From assembly GCA_009823395.1 (NCBI GenBank), contig CM020502.1, positions 26,042,944 through 26,106,943 on the forward strand: a stretch of DNA of 64,000 bases, written 5' to 3'. Below, piece by piece: positions 1-9,710 of the stretch (position 1 is its first letter; each line of letters starts with the position of its first letter). The notes beneath the pieces are model-generated. The model did not search any database. It was not told where the DNA came from and saw only the letters and a list, made by a program, of their open reading frames with translations. The position numbers were made by a program, and so were the translations under genes. Origin of the DNA: Thamnaconus septentrionalis. Its lineage: Eukaryota > Chordata > Actinopteri > Tetraodontiformes > Monacanthidae.

Positions 1-105
1 GATGAAGACCACCTCCAGGGTCTTGTAGGCGCTCTCGCCCTCATCCCCCACCTCCGTGTCATTGCCCTCCGAGGCGTTCCAGTAGCTGAAGTTGAACACA
101 TCCAT
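1..105 (-). CDS. chrm2: Muscarinic acetylcholine receptor M2-type, N-terminal 35 codons (partial)
   Basis: Read on the minus strand from the ATG at 105-103, this encodes 35 residues and runs off the left edge still open. The residues are an extracellular N-terminus with three N-glycosylation sequons (NFS at 5, NAS at 10, NDT at 15) and an acidic stretch, followed by YKTLEVVFI. That last block is the characteristic entry into transmembrane helix 1 of M2 receptors (human M2 has YKTFEVVFI; M4 has YETVEMVFI), so M2 is preferred over M4. The product is a Gi/o-coupled plasma-membrane receptor for acetylcholine. The start has a good context (A at -3, G at +4). A second ATG seven bases upstream (112-110) is out of frame and in weak context. 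Teleosts carry chrm2a and chrm2b; I cannot tell which this is. The rest of the receptor, normally in this same exon, lies outside the window. Confidence 0.88.
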   Translation of the reverse strand, partial: MDVFNFSYWNASEGNDTEVGDEGESAYKTLEVVFI

Positions 106-161
106 GATTCATCTGGTGCCTTTTGTTCCCCCGGCGGCCACCTCCTAGAGTCAGACGGAAC
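106..161 (-). other. chrm2: 5' UTR part of the chrm2 coding exon, with splice acceptor upstream
   Basis: Immediately upstream of the start codon the minus strand reads through 56 bases to a convincing splice acceptor: a pyrimidine-rich run (about 190-164) ending TCTTCCAG at 169-162, so the exon would begin at 161. Vertebrate muscarinic receptor genes typically have an intronless coding exon preceded by one or more non-coding 5' exons, and this arrangement fits. The segment also contains the weak, out-of-frame ATG at 112-110, which would start an ORF overlapping the receptor start. Confidence 0.7.
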
Positions 162-189
162 CTGGAAGAGAGGACAGAGGAGAGACAAT

Positions 190-1598
190 ATTAGGGGGGT
201 GTTCCAAGAAGCAGGTTTTTCCTGCTCAAGGTCAGTAAACTCAGATTTAAGGTTCATTGAACGTCCTTCCTGGAAAATACACCTCTGGAGTGTCGCAACT
301 CCAGGGTTTGGCTGTAGAGCTTCCGTGCCTTAACCTTTTAAGTCCAGGGTTTCACTGAGGTTCTGGCACTTCTTGACGGTTTTTCCTGAGAAATTCCACT
401 CGACCGTCTGTTTCTGCCTGCTCAATTGATGTTGAGCATCATCCTTTGTTTGTGCAAACTGTTTACTGTTGCAGCTTTATCTCCTAGGGTCAGCGGCGCC
501 GAAACTCAGTCTCAAGCCTCAAGTCTCTTTGTCTTCTGTCTTAGGAATTTTTACCCCGAGCCAGAGTTTCTGCAGAAGCAGCACTGTTTGTGTGATTTTT
601 ATCTCCACAGTAACTGGGGATATTTGGCAGCCACTGCCCTCCTGACCTTCCCCCTGCTGCAGAGGCATTCCCAGTCATATGGCCTCGTCGTTTGGATGTG
701 GTATTTTGGCATTGCACAGCAGCCTTTATAGGGTTGCAAATCAGACTTTGTTACTTTGAAGAACTGTTGGTGTGTAGGTGTCGTTCGTTCTTGAAGAGGC
801 CCACGCTCAGTGTGGACCGGGGCTTCTAAGCTCCGCCCCAATGCGAGCTTTTCAAACCAGCAGTGTGAATAGAAAGCTATCGGTGGAACATTAGCAGCAC
901 TTTAGCTCATCGCGATGAGATCTGGCCTGAATACCTTCAAAAGAATCTATTATCCAGGGATATAATGTCCGCATGAATCATTTTTTATTATTATTTTTTC
1001 ACTGCAGCCTTTTAGCTCGTCCCGGCCTGCAAATTTTGTGAAATGACAACGTTTTTTTTTCTTTTTTTTGCTTGCATGTCAATTAAATTAGCAACCAGAA
1101 GCGGCGGCATTCTGGCACTGGTGTTTTTCACAATTGCTGCCCAAATTACACCTCTCCATTAGACGGCAGGGCCATTATTGAGAGAGAAGCAACAGCGTGA
1201 TTCCAAGCTGATGCATGAATCTGAGACTCAGGGATATTGTGATGCCAATGCCACTGAAGCGGAGTCCAAAGTTTGGACTGCGACTCAGAACTAAATGTCT
1301 TTCCGACTTTGTTACATTAATTCCCAAATTGGTGGGGACAACCAAAACAAAGCCCTTGAGGTGTGGAAACACTTTGATTGTGCTGCAACATATTCCAGAT
1401 TTACTTCCCACATAACACAGGACCGCACAATGGAAAAAAACCCAAACAAAACAAACCTGCACCTACATGGCTGCCTTTTCTCCCAACACAGTCCCTTGAT
1501 TACTTTTCTAATCCCTTTTGAATTTCCAGTCTTCTTTTCCTTGAAAATCAGTTTCATGCTTTTAAAAGAGCAGGGAAGGTGTAATTATATATGGTGCA

Positions 1599-1599
<1 letters not shown>
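190..1599. other. Non-coding, presumed chrm2 5' UTR intron
   Basis: No gene, transposon or structured RNA recognised. If the acceptor at 162 is used, this is the 3' end of an intron of unknown length. Short T runs occur near 1050-1070. ORFs up to about 117 codons here have no recognisable domains. Confidence 0.5.

Positions 1600-1644
<45 letters not shown>
1600..1644. repeat. (AC)22 microsatellite
   Basis: Uninterrupted dinucleotide array. It produces the spurious TH-rich and CV-rich reading frames across it. Confidence 0.97.
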
Positions 1645-1647
<3 letters not shown>

Positions 1648-2140
1648 GGTCCACATTACCAAGAGTTCAATAAAAAGAAGGGGGAAAAAAACCTTAAAAG
1701 GAATTATTGACAAAATTGGCGCAGACGTCTTATCTTCAAAAAGCCTCATTTCCAACTTGCACTTGAGAAATTCTCTGCGCATGGCGCTGCAAAATCCTTT
1801 TGATCCTGGAGTAACCGACGACTCTTTGCTTTTAACCTGAAACGTTTGCCACCGCTCAGTGACGACGCCTTTGATTCGAGGAGTCACGGGTTTGCCCGCT
1901 TGCTACTACGAAAAACGGGATATTCTGCAGGAAGCCAAAACCGTAGTTGACTTTGCAAAAATCCTTCTCACGTGAACCTGGTGTCCAATCAATTAATGAG
2001 TCAATCTTGGCCAAATGTCTCAAAAGGCTTTGGTCAGTCTTAAGTTTATATTGTCGCACATCCCCCATCTTGTTGTCGCATACAGATTGATTTGTGTCGC
2101 TGACACTACGACCCTGGCCTCTTTGCTTTGGCTTGATTGG
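1645..2140. other. Non-coding, nothing recognised
   Basis: No ORF with recognisable domains and no clear repeat. It ends at the possible target-site duplication (2141-2148) of the transposon that follows. Confidence 0.5.
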
Positions 2141-2149
2141 CTATTTCGC

Positions 2150-2178
2150 AGTTTCATCGCCTGGCCTGCGATGAAACT
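2150..2178. repeat. 11-bp perfect inverted repeat (hairpin)
   Basis: AGTTTCATCGC (2150-2160) and GCGATGAAACT (2168-2178) are exact reverse complements separated by 7 bases. It sits one base inside the proposed left end of the hAT-like element, where subterminal palindromes are common. Confidence 0.85.
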
Positions 2179-2290
2179 TTTTTTTTGTCTTTAGCCCCGG
2201 ATAATTCAACTTCAGAAGAAATAATAACTGTACATTAATGAGCCACGAAAAAAGTTGTAGTTTTCCATTTTCTCCGAATGCAACACAAGA

Positions 2291-2314
2291 TGACGTCTTG
2301 ACGTCAAGACCAAT
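2291..2314 (+). promoter_or_regulatory. Tandem CRE-like palindrome plus CCAAT box
   Basis: TGACGTCT (2291-2298) is followed directly by a consensus cAMP response element, TGACGTCA (2299-2306). The second is the core of a perfect 16-bp palindrome (2295-2310). A CCAAT box follows at 2310-2314. Both lie about 90-110 bp upstream of the ATG at 2403, a normal promoter distance. CREB/ATF and NF-Y are the known binders of such motifs; use here is inferred. Confidence 0.5.
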
Positions 2315-2402
2315 TAGAGGGGGGTTGCGTGCTGATCTAAACCGTTGGCGCGCAGGATTCAGCGAGATGTTCTAGCAAGAAAGTAACTGATAACACGAAA
2401 AC

Positions 2403-2484
2403 ATGGATATACGGCGGTTTTTCAAACAGAAGGAGGCTGACTCGACTGAGGCTCACGTCTCCGGGGAGTCGTCACCAGAAACAG
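2403..2484 (+). CDS. First coding exon of a ZMYM1/hAT-transposase-like protein (fossil or fragment)
   Basis: The ATG at 2403 has a strong context (A at -3, G at +4). It opens 27 codons: MDIRRFFKQK, then a Ser/Glu-rich tail ending SSPET. The exon ends at a good splice donor, ACAG|GTAAAT, with the cut after 2484, in phase 1. MDIRxFF-type starts followed by a disordered acidic/serine stretch are typical of hAT-derived transposases related to ZMYM1 and of the proteins domesticated from them. No downstream exon with a zinc finger, DDE catalytic core or hAT dimerisation domain is visible in this window, so as it stands it is an orphan first exon. It could be a remnant inside a deleted transposon or a promoter/first-exon donor to something distant. 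The family call rests on about ten residues. Confidence 0.4.
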
Positions 2485-3617
2485 GTAAATGAATAATTTA
2501 AATTCAGAAACGTGTAGTGTCGGGGGGCGTGCCGGCGGGCCTGCGGAGCAGCGTTCCCCGGTGATGGGCCCTCTTAGGCGGCCTGAAAATCCCCGAAAGC
2601 TCGGTACGGCTGGCGACATTTCCGCACATAAATTTAGTGATATTTTTCCTCACATAAGTTACCGCGCACAACTGCATAACTGCTGTTATGTCATTCTAAC
2701 GTGTCTGTGTGGGCCTTTCTTTTTATTTTTTTATTGTGAAAGCCAAGCTTTTGGCATTTTTAAGACCTACTCGGTCGTTGTATTTGTTTTTCCGGACTCC
2801 TATAGAGCAGCCAAACACGATTGCCCGTGCAGAAAGCTTTGTCTCTCGCTGCATTGGTCTGTGCTGTGCAATACTTGCATGCATACAGTTATTCTTGTAG
2901 ATATTTGTCAATGTACTTATTGAGTAGACTACTCATATAATGTTGCAACATTTAAACTCTCAAATATCACAAGTTTGAGTGAATTATTCAGTTTTCCACT
3001 TCCATTTACTTGGGAATATAAAACTTTTTCATCAAGTTTGCATACTTAGTATATTTACTATATACACAAAATGACGTTAATTGCATACAGACATAAAAAT
3101 CAAATTATCCACAGAGGAGACATTTAATTCATTTCAAATTTTGACTGATTCAAAGGATGGAAGGAATGAGCAGATGGAGACAAAAGAGCAGCAGGGACAG
3201 AGGTGCAACCCAACACAGTAGGGGGGAAGGAAAAATAAAGTAACAGACTGATACTCAACTGTTTCACATGGTCTGTTGTTAAAAAACAAACAAACTAAAA
3301 ATCGCAAATGATGTAACCTCTCACATTTTTTTTCAAAAATTGAGGGTAAATATGACTTGGCCTAAGTCAAAATATTTACAAAATATTTTTTGGCTTTAAT
3401 TCCTGTGTTATCTATAAGTGCATCATCCTGTTTCTATCAATATAATATAATTTTAGACACATTTTGTACATGTTGGCAATATTTGGCTGTAGAAAGACGC
3501 ATCAAGGCTCAAGAATGCATAGAGTTTTTTTTCCCGGGTAGGATCCCTTAGACTTCCCCATAAGAGTCTGGGCTCAGCCCCTAGTGCTCTGTCCCAAGAA
3601 ACGCCCCTGCTATTTCC

Positions 3618-6547
3618 TCATCCGTACCTGGAGGAAACAATTCAGGTGGAACTTGTGCTCCACTTGCATACGCTAACTTGTCATGCCTGTTCCCACTTGC
3701 TGTAAAATACTCTTAAATCTTAGCCTAGAATAATTTTTTTACAAGAGAAAATCATCAAACTTCTTCAGACTAGATGATTTTTGGCAGCAACCTGTGAGGT
3801 GGATCTGTGACAACCTGTAGCAGAGCCTGACGACGTATCGCGGCGTCATTAGCGGCGGCCCGCTGGGCGACGCACCGGAGCCGACTCCCGTTGGGACTCT
3901 GCCTCCATCACCGCCGCCGCCGCTTCCGTCTTCGTCAAGAGCAGAGTTGCTGGGTAACTAGTGAACAGTCACTTTATCGGCGGTGCCAGAAATCCCTAAT
4001 CACTGCATTAGGTGCGGCGCTAAGCCGACCTAATCCCCGTAAAACGTCTAAGTCGACCGTTTTTTTTTTTTTTTAATGTTAAAAAAACCCCCGGCAACAA
4101 TACAAATGGGAACACACTTGTATCCGTCCAGAGACGAGTGGATTAGTGGAAGGGATGGGGATCGCTGCCCGAGGCTGCTCCTGGTCCTACACGACACGAC
4201 ACAGAGATAAAACCTTGGTCGACTCGGACAAATGGAGATGGCATGGGTGTGAACAATTCCCCTGAAAGGGGCCACGTGGGCGCCGGCGGGGGGGTCACGA
4301 GAGGTCGTCGACCTTCAGAGAAACACTTCCGGTGGAAAGCTCGTGGAAAGAATTTGCCATTTTTATATTTACGGATTTGATGAACCGCAGGTCAGCTCTT
4401 TGTCGTAGTTGATGGGTACAAGCTGATATATGCTAACGAATTCTGTTTGTTCTAAAAACGTTCGATAGCATCTTCGCAATCTTTGCCATCGCTCCCTGCA
4501 GAAGAGGGAAGGAACTGCAGGATAATTCACGGCGGAAATTAGTTTTGCAATAAAATGCATCTGAGGTGTTTTTTTTCCTCATAACATCGCCCACAACAGT
4601 GAGAGAAAAAAACAGAAGACAGTCAATCAAGAAAATTGCCACCAACGCCGCCGCCGTCCGTCACGCAGCTTCCCTGCGAGGTTCGACCCAACAGGGGCAG
4701 AGCTATCCTACCACAGATTAACGCCACCCTTCCGCGCCCGCATCATTCATCCCGTCATACTTACCGCCGGATTGAGGTAGAAAATGCCAGCTAAGCTCCG
4801 GGCAGCTACGACTACTGCTGCTGCTGCGGTGTCTTCGCTGCACAATCTGAAAGACTCAGACGTGCCTTCCCAAAAAATGCCCCCTCTCCCCCCTCCTTTT
4901 TTTTTTTTTTTTTTTTACAGTGTTTAGCGCACATCTTTTTTTTTTCCTTTTTAAATAAAAAATCCAGAGACAAGACAGTCGCAGCTCACGGGAGCCTGTG
5001 AATAAATGAGCTTGAGTATTGTTCTGTGTTCCGTCTCGGGTGCTCCTGGCGCTGCTCACTAGAGCTGAAAATTGCTTGCGCCCTGTGGGAAGTCGTGAGG
5101 GGCCAAACCTCGACTGCTTGCCTGCCCGCTCTCTTGCAACTTGTCTTTTTTTTTATTTTTTTTTTTACTTTTTTTTTGTTCAAGGCGCCAGTCTCCAGGA
5201 CAGTGAAATGTCTAAGCAGAACCAGACCCTCTCCAGCAGCGGCTACGGGCCGGTAGAAAGTCATTATTCCCTGTGTTTGGAAGCCAAATCAGCATTTCTC
5301 CGGGTCAGCGCTCGGGCAGATTGCGCCAGAATACAGGCCACGCCCCTTTTCGAACCTGATGCATTCGGCTGCTCCCCTCCGCCCCCATCCTCCACCGTCT
5401 CTTGAGCGCTGATCCGAGTCGGAGCCCCCAGGGGGCACTTGGCCCACTCCTTTTTTTGCTGGCTTTCACTGATTACATGCGTCCTCGGTGTCGGGCCTCT
5501 CCGGGGCGGTGTGCCGGGGTTCGACCTCCGTTTGCTTGCCGTTTTGTGGAGGGAGCATGCCTGGAATGCGAAAGAAGCAATCATTGAAGCGATGTCGGCC
5601 GACCCACTGGGGGGTGATGGGTAGTGGGGGGGTGTCGCGGATCAATTCAGGGGCTCCTCCCGCCGGCGCTGCACTTTAAAATGGATATGGCTGCGGTTGC
5701 CTCGCAACGTCGGCCTCGCATTTGCGCACAGTTGCACATTTATTGTTTATTTTCAAACTGCAAAGAGCGGCGAGGTCGGCGTAAATATTGAGGCCCCACC
5801 CCCTCGATTTTCCTCCCAAGTGTGCAGGCGAAACTCATCCGTGAATCGCCGGCGGAAACGCACGACATCCCGTCCAATATTTGAATAGGCGTTTGACAGG
5901 AAATGAAGCTGGTCCCGACAACTGTCCTGGTGGAGCACCACCCGCGTTTCCTGATGAAATACGAGCTATAAAACTGTACGCGTCAGGCATTATGAAAAAT
6001 TTGGATTCATTTCCTCACACTCTTGTCCCCCATTTAGCCGTGACCCTGACACTCAGTGTCAATATTGACACTGGCAATTCTCACATCCATTCATCCAAGT
6101 ATCTTCAGCCCCTCTTGTATTTGGATACCGATTCGAAATAGGTCCAACATGCCCCCAAGACCAGAAAAGGCAATTCCTTCAGTGACGACTACCACAGTTA
6201 CTGGCTGGCTGGGATCCACCTGGGGAAACCCCGATGGGATACCGCCACAGGGGATTCCGAGCCTCCAGGCATCCAATCGGTGAACTGCTTGGGCTTCAAA
6301 GAGCTGGGCTTCCGCTTAAAGCTCCCTCAGGGACGTCTGGGTTGTTCACCGCCGCGCTTGCAGGTGATACCCGGACCACCCGCAAAGTGTTTTCAAAGTC
6401 AGACCTTTTTTCTTTCTCTGTATTATTCTTGTATCACAGGCCGGCCGGCAGTATCTGCCGAGTGTAATGGAGGCGGAGGAGAAATTGGCTGGGATGGCAC
6501 TTTGACTGACTTCACTGGAACTGCGAGTGTTTGAACTCGTTAATGAC
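3618..6547. other. Non-coding, poly-T tracts and GC-rich stretches
   Basis: No recognisable gene. It holds a short GCC run (about 3909-3922), T tracts at about 4060-4075, 4895-4916 and 5147-5178, and a GC-rich stretch around 5340-5690 in which several overlapping reading frames stay open by composition alone. A possible small exon at 5185-5252 is discussed under findings. Confidence 0.5.
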
Positions 6548-6572
6548 ATTTGCATGCAGAGTGGAACAATAA
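6548..6572 (+). promoter_or_regulatory. Octamer (POU) site with adjacent SOX-like site
   Basis: A perfect octamer ATTTGCAT (6548-6555) is followed 9 bases later by AACAATAA (6565-6572), a SOX-type core. POU and SOX factors co-bind closely spaced sites in neural and stem-cell enhancers, usually with 0-3 bp between sites, so the wider spacing here weakens the case. The surrounding bases are AT-rich with TTAAT cores (around 6540 and 6570). Function is inferred from motifs only. Confidence 0.35.
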
Positions 6573-7306
6573 TTTAAATGGGGAGATAAAGTGGAGGAGA
6601 GGAGAAGGAGGGGAAGCCGCTCTTGCTATTGCAAAAGTAGGGAAAGAGAAACGTCTGAACCCACTTGATTTGTGTATATTCCACATTTGCATCCCAGCAA
6701 CGGCGCTCACTTGAGGACCCGTACTGATTCATAGTCAGGCAAAGAAAAGATCCTGGCAAACTTCAGCTGCATCACACAGTTACACAAGTCCAATAATCTC
6801 CTTAAGAAACATTAGGGTAAGAAAATAACAAAGATGGTAGCGACCAACTCACACTGTGTTGTTGTCGACATTTATGATGACAGCCATCAACAGTCAAACG
6901 AAAACCGTAAGGATCCCTAGAAATAAAAATTTGAAGGTTTCGTGTAAAGTGCTAATTTACTTTTTAGTTTCTAGCTTAGCAAAGCTAGCCAGTCAGGAAG
7001 GCGTTTTTTTTTTCTTCCTTTTCCATGAAAGTGTTTCATCTGCTGATCAGGATGTCTCCCAGTCTTTAACATGTTTATAATTAGTCTTTTGAGACTTGAC
7101 TATTGTCAGCCCAATCATCATCTTCCAGGGGTGATGGAGGTTAACGACCTTTTAGACCGTTAACAAACACCGACTGAAACATGCGATGTGTGAGAAACTA
7201 ATTAGTGTCCAAGACATCCCTTTTATTTCTTTATTTTTTATTTATAGCTTGCAGGTGTGACAAAGCTTTTACCCGCGACCCCACCCACTCCGACGAAACG
7301 CCCAAA
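6573..7306. other. Non-coding, nothing recognised
   Basis: AT-leaning sequence without a supported gene or repeat. Confidence 0.5.
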
Positions 7307-7338
7307 CACCACCACCACCACCACCACCACCACCACCC
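7307..7338. repeat. (CAC)n trinucleotide microsatellite
   Basis: About 10 uninterrupted CAC units. The minus-strand frame reads as a valine run and is not a gene. Confidence 0.95.
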
Positions 7339-7604
7339 ACTCCATTGTGCTGAGTGGGGATGTTAATGGGGAGTTAACAAGCAGGAAATGGCTTCGGAGC
7401 GTCTGGGAAAACAAGCTGTGATAATCTGCAAACACTCGGCTACCCGCAGGTTCCCTAGAGAACCTGTAGGAGGTGGCGTGTCGAAGGCTGGTGGCAAGTG
7501 TGGATACATGTGTGCATGTGTGTGACTGTGAATACATTCTCCTTCTTTGTCGCATGGCACAAACGTGGTCAAACAAATGGCAGGCTGACTTACTGCGTGG
7601 CTAC

Positions 7605-7630
7605 TTTTTTTTTTTTTTTTTTTTTTTTTT
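7605..7630. repeat. T26 homopolymer
   Basis: A run of 26 T. It lies about 100 bp before the SINE and outside its target-site duplication, so it is not the SINE tail. Confidence 0.95.
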
Positions 7631-7735
7631 GACAAATTGCCTCGAGAGGCTCGTAATTCTTTGGCTGCGACCTTTTAGACGTTCCGACCTTAGGGATTGT
7701 GTTCTGTCTGATTTAAAGCAAATTGTCTTTGGTCT

Positions 7736-8049
7736 GGGCGACACGGTGGCGCAGTGGTTGGCGCTGGCGCCTTACAGCAAGAAGGTTGTGGGTTCGATTC
7801 CGGACCTGGGACCTTTCTGTGTGGAGTTTGCATGTTCTCCCAAAAACATGCATGTGAGGTCAATTGAACATTCTAAATTGTCCGTAGGTGTGCATGTGAG
7901 TGTGAATGGTTGTTTGTTTCTATGTGGCCCTGCGATGAACTGGCGACTTGTCCAGGGTGTCACCCTTCCTTCGCCCTAAGACAGCTGGGACAGGCTCCAG
8001 CAGACCCCCGTGACCCTGAGCTCGGGAGTAAGTGGGTATGGAAGATGAA
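7736..8049 (+). mobile_element. tRNA-derived SINE, near full length
   Basis: It starts GGGCGACACGG, then a pol III A box, TGGCGCAGTGG (7747-7757), and a B box, GGTTCGATTCC (7791-7801): a tRNA-like head. The body (GTGTGGAGTTTGCATGTTCTC, AACATGCATG, CTAAATTGTCCGTAGGTGTG) and the tail (GCGATGAACTGGCGACTTGT, GACAGCTGGGACAGGCTCC) match the common teleost SINE whose 3' end resembles L2-type LINEs. TGTCTTTG occurs on both sides (7724-7731 and 8050-8057), a likely short target-site duplication. A piece of the body between TTCTCCC and AAAACATGCATG appears missing compared with the usual consensus. The ORFs overlapping it are artefacts. Confidence 0.88.
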
Positions 8050-8057
8050 TGTCTTTG

Positions 8058-9193
8058 TGTCCTTGTGGGAATGTCATCCTAAGGCGCCTTAAGGTGGTTT
8101 GGGAGTTTGGAGAGGTCGGAACGTCAGTATTCTGCTGACTTCTTTTAAGGTTCAGTATGTAAAAATTGGCCTGATTTATGATTTTTTTTTATTGGTAAAG
8201 GCATAGATATGCTGCTCGTAAATATATTAATATAAATGTATACTCAGTACAATAACAGTAATTTGGTTTTCCTACCCATAGGACAGTTCTTATTTATATT
8301 GAAGAATATACATGTAGCAAGGGTCTTGTTCCCAGTTAGCTGCCATGTGCACTGCCATATTGCTAGGGAAGCCTGAAGTGGACAATCCAGCCTGACTGAC
8401 AGCACCTTTCATATCTAGTATAAATATATATATATATACATATCTAGCATAAATAAATCAACGAAGAAGAAGGTGGACGAGGGATTCAGGTTTGTGTGTG
8501 CAGGACACCGTAGTTCACTGGTAAGCTTGGGGAGGGAGGATGAGTGGATGAGCGCTGCAATCTAAAATCTGACCACTAGATTGTAGAATTTTACACTCTG
8601 TACGCATGGGGGTTGGCGGCATCTGTGGGCAATCGACCGCGTCACAAGTGGCCCCGGACGACGGATCCCGATCCAGGCGAGTCTGTCGGAAGCGCATTTT
8701 CAAGATGAAATGCACTGAATGCATGTTTATATATAAATAATTTTTTTTGAGCGCGGATTAAGGGGGAAAATACTCGGCAAGAGCCAAGAGGAAGTGACTT
8801 TGAAACGGATGTGGGTCAATGAAAGAAGATCGCTTTATAGTTGTAACCGTGGCTGACAGTGTAGAGGCCCCTCTGTCTGGAAAATATCACAAGCCTTCTG
8901 GGAATGCAACAAAGAAGGGACGAGGGAGGGAGAGAGAGAGCAAAAAAAGGAAATACACTGGAGCTTAGCCAGTAATGGATGCAAGAGAAAGTCCTGCAGC
9001 TGGTTCGGAAGGTAACAGAGACGAGTCAATTTTCTGCTGTCACGCTGGCCCGGCGGCGGCAGCGGCGAGGAAACTTGACAAACGCCGTCACGCTGCCGAC
9101 TCCGACGCACACATCTCGCCTCTCACTTCACATTAAAGGCTTTATTTCATACAAATAATTTACACCGTGACTGAGAGCACACCCTCCCCAACA

Positions 9194-9194
<1 letters not shown>
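8058..9194. other. Non-coding, AT-rich then GC-mixed
   Basis: No gene seen. An imperfect 17-bp direct repeat, CATATCTAGYATAAATA, occurs at 8410-8426 and 8439-8455 with TA repeats between. AT-rich sequence dominates 8150-8470. Confidence 0.5.

Positions 9195-9252
<58 letters not shown>
9195..9252. repeat. (CA)29 microsatellite
   Basis: Uninterrupted dinucleotide array. Confidence 0.97.
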
Positions 9253-9256
<4 letters not shown>

Positions 9257-9710
9257 TGCACACCAGTGCCATGTATCCTCTGTTGATTTGCCTTTAATTA
9301 GCAGATTTCCATATTTCTTAATTGCTCCTCAGGAGTAAAAAAAAGCCGTCTTGTGCGCCGCTTCTCCGCCCCGCTACAATTTCATTAGTGGGAAATCTCA
9401 ACAGGGAGTGTTGCCGCCTTCTCATAGTAGTTTAAGAGACAAGCGTCGGCGGCTGCCTCTCCGTTATTTAGCGCGTGGAAAACCTTTATCGGCGGCCTTG
9501 ATCTAAAATTACCGCCTGAACGCTCCAAGAAATCAGCTTTAGCTGGAATGCTAATGAGCGCCGTCATAGACGGGGCGCAGTGTTTGAGGCTCAAAGTGTT
9601 GCCTCAAATTGAGCACTTTCACCTGCTCGTGAAATGGCGGCCGAGTATTTTGCTCAAGTTTTCAGCTGCCGCTAGTTCTTGATTTTTTTTTTTTGTGTGT
9701 TTGTTAGCTT
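9253..9710. other. Non-coding with several TAAT-core homeodomain-like motifs
   Basis: No gene. TTTAATTAGC (9292), CTTAATTGC, TTTCATTAGT and GCTAATGAGC give a cluster of homeodomain-type cores in sequence otherwise free of simple repeats. This is the texture of a conserved non-coding element, but conservation cannot be judged here. Confidence 0.3.

Larger units (their letters stand above)
2149..3609 (+). mobile_element. Probable internally deleted hAT-type DNA transposon
   Basis: The right end, read on the minus strand from 3609, begins CAGGGGCGTTTCTTGG followed by a GGGGCTGAGCCC-like block, a terminus typical of fish hAT elements with ZMYM1/TTF-like transposases. The 8 bases after it (CTATTTCC, 3610-3617) match CTATTTCG at 2141-2148 at 7 of 8 positions; the base after that copy opens CAG. 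These could be the 8-bp target-site duplication and left end. Inside lies a first coding exon starting MDIRRFFKQK (2403), the usual start of such transposases, but no room for the remaining 600 or so residues. The left end is a proposal: its terminal repeat matches the right only weakly (9 of 16). The right end and the exon are better supported. Confidence 0.45.

Noticed and set aside
7736..7810. tRNA gene
   Set aside because: A and B boxes are present, but the sequence is the head of a SINE with body and tail, and no cloverleaf with intact acceptor stem is evident.
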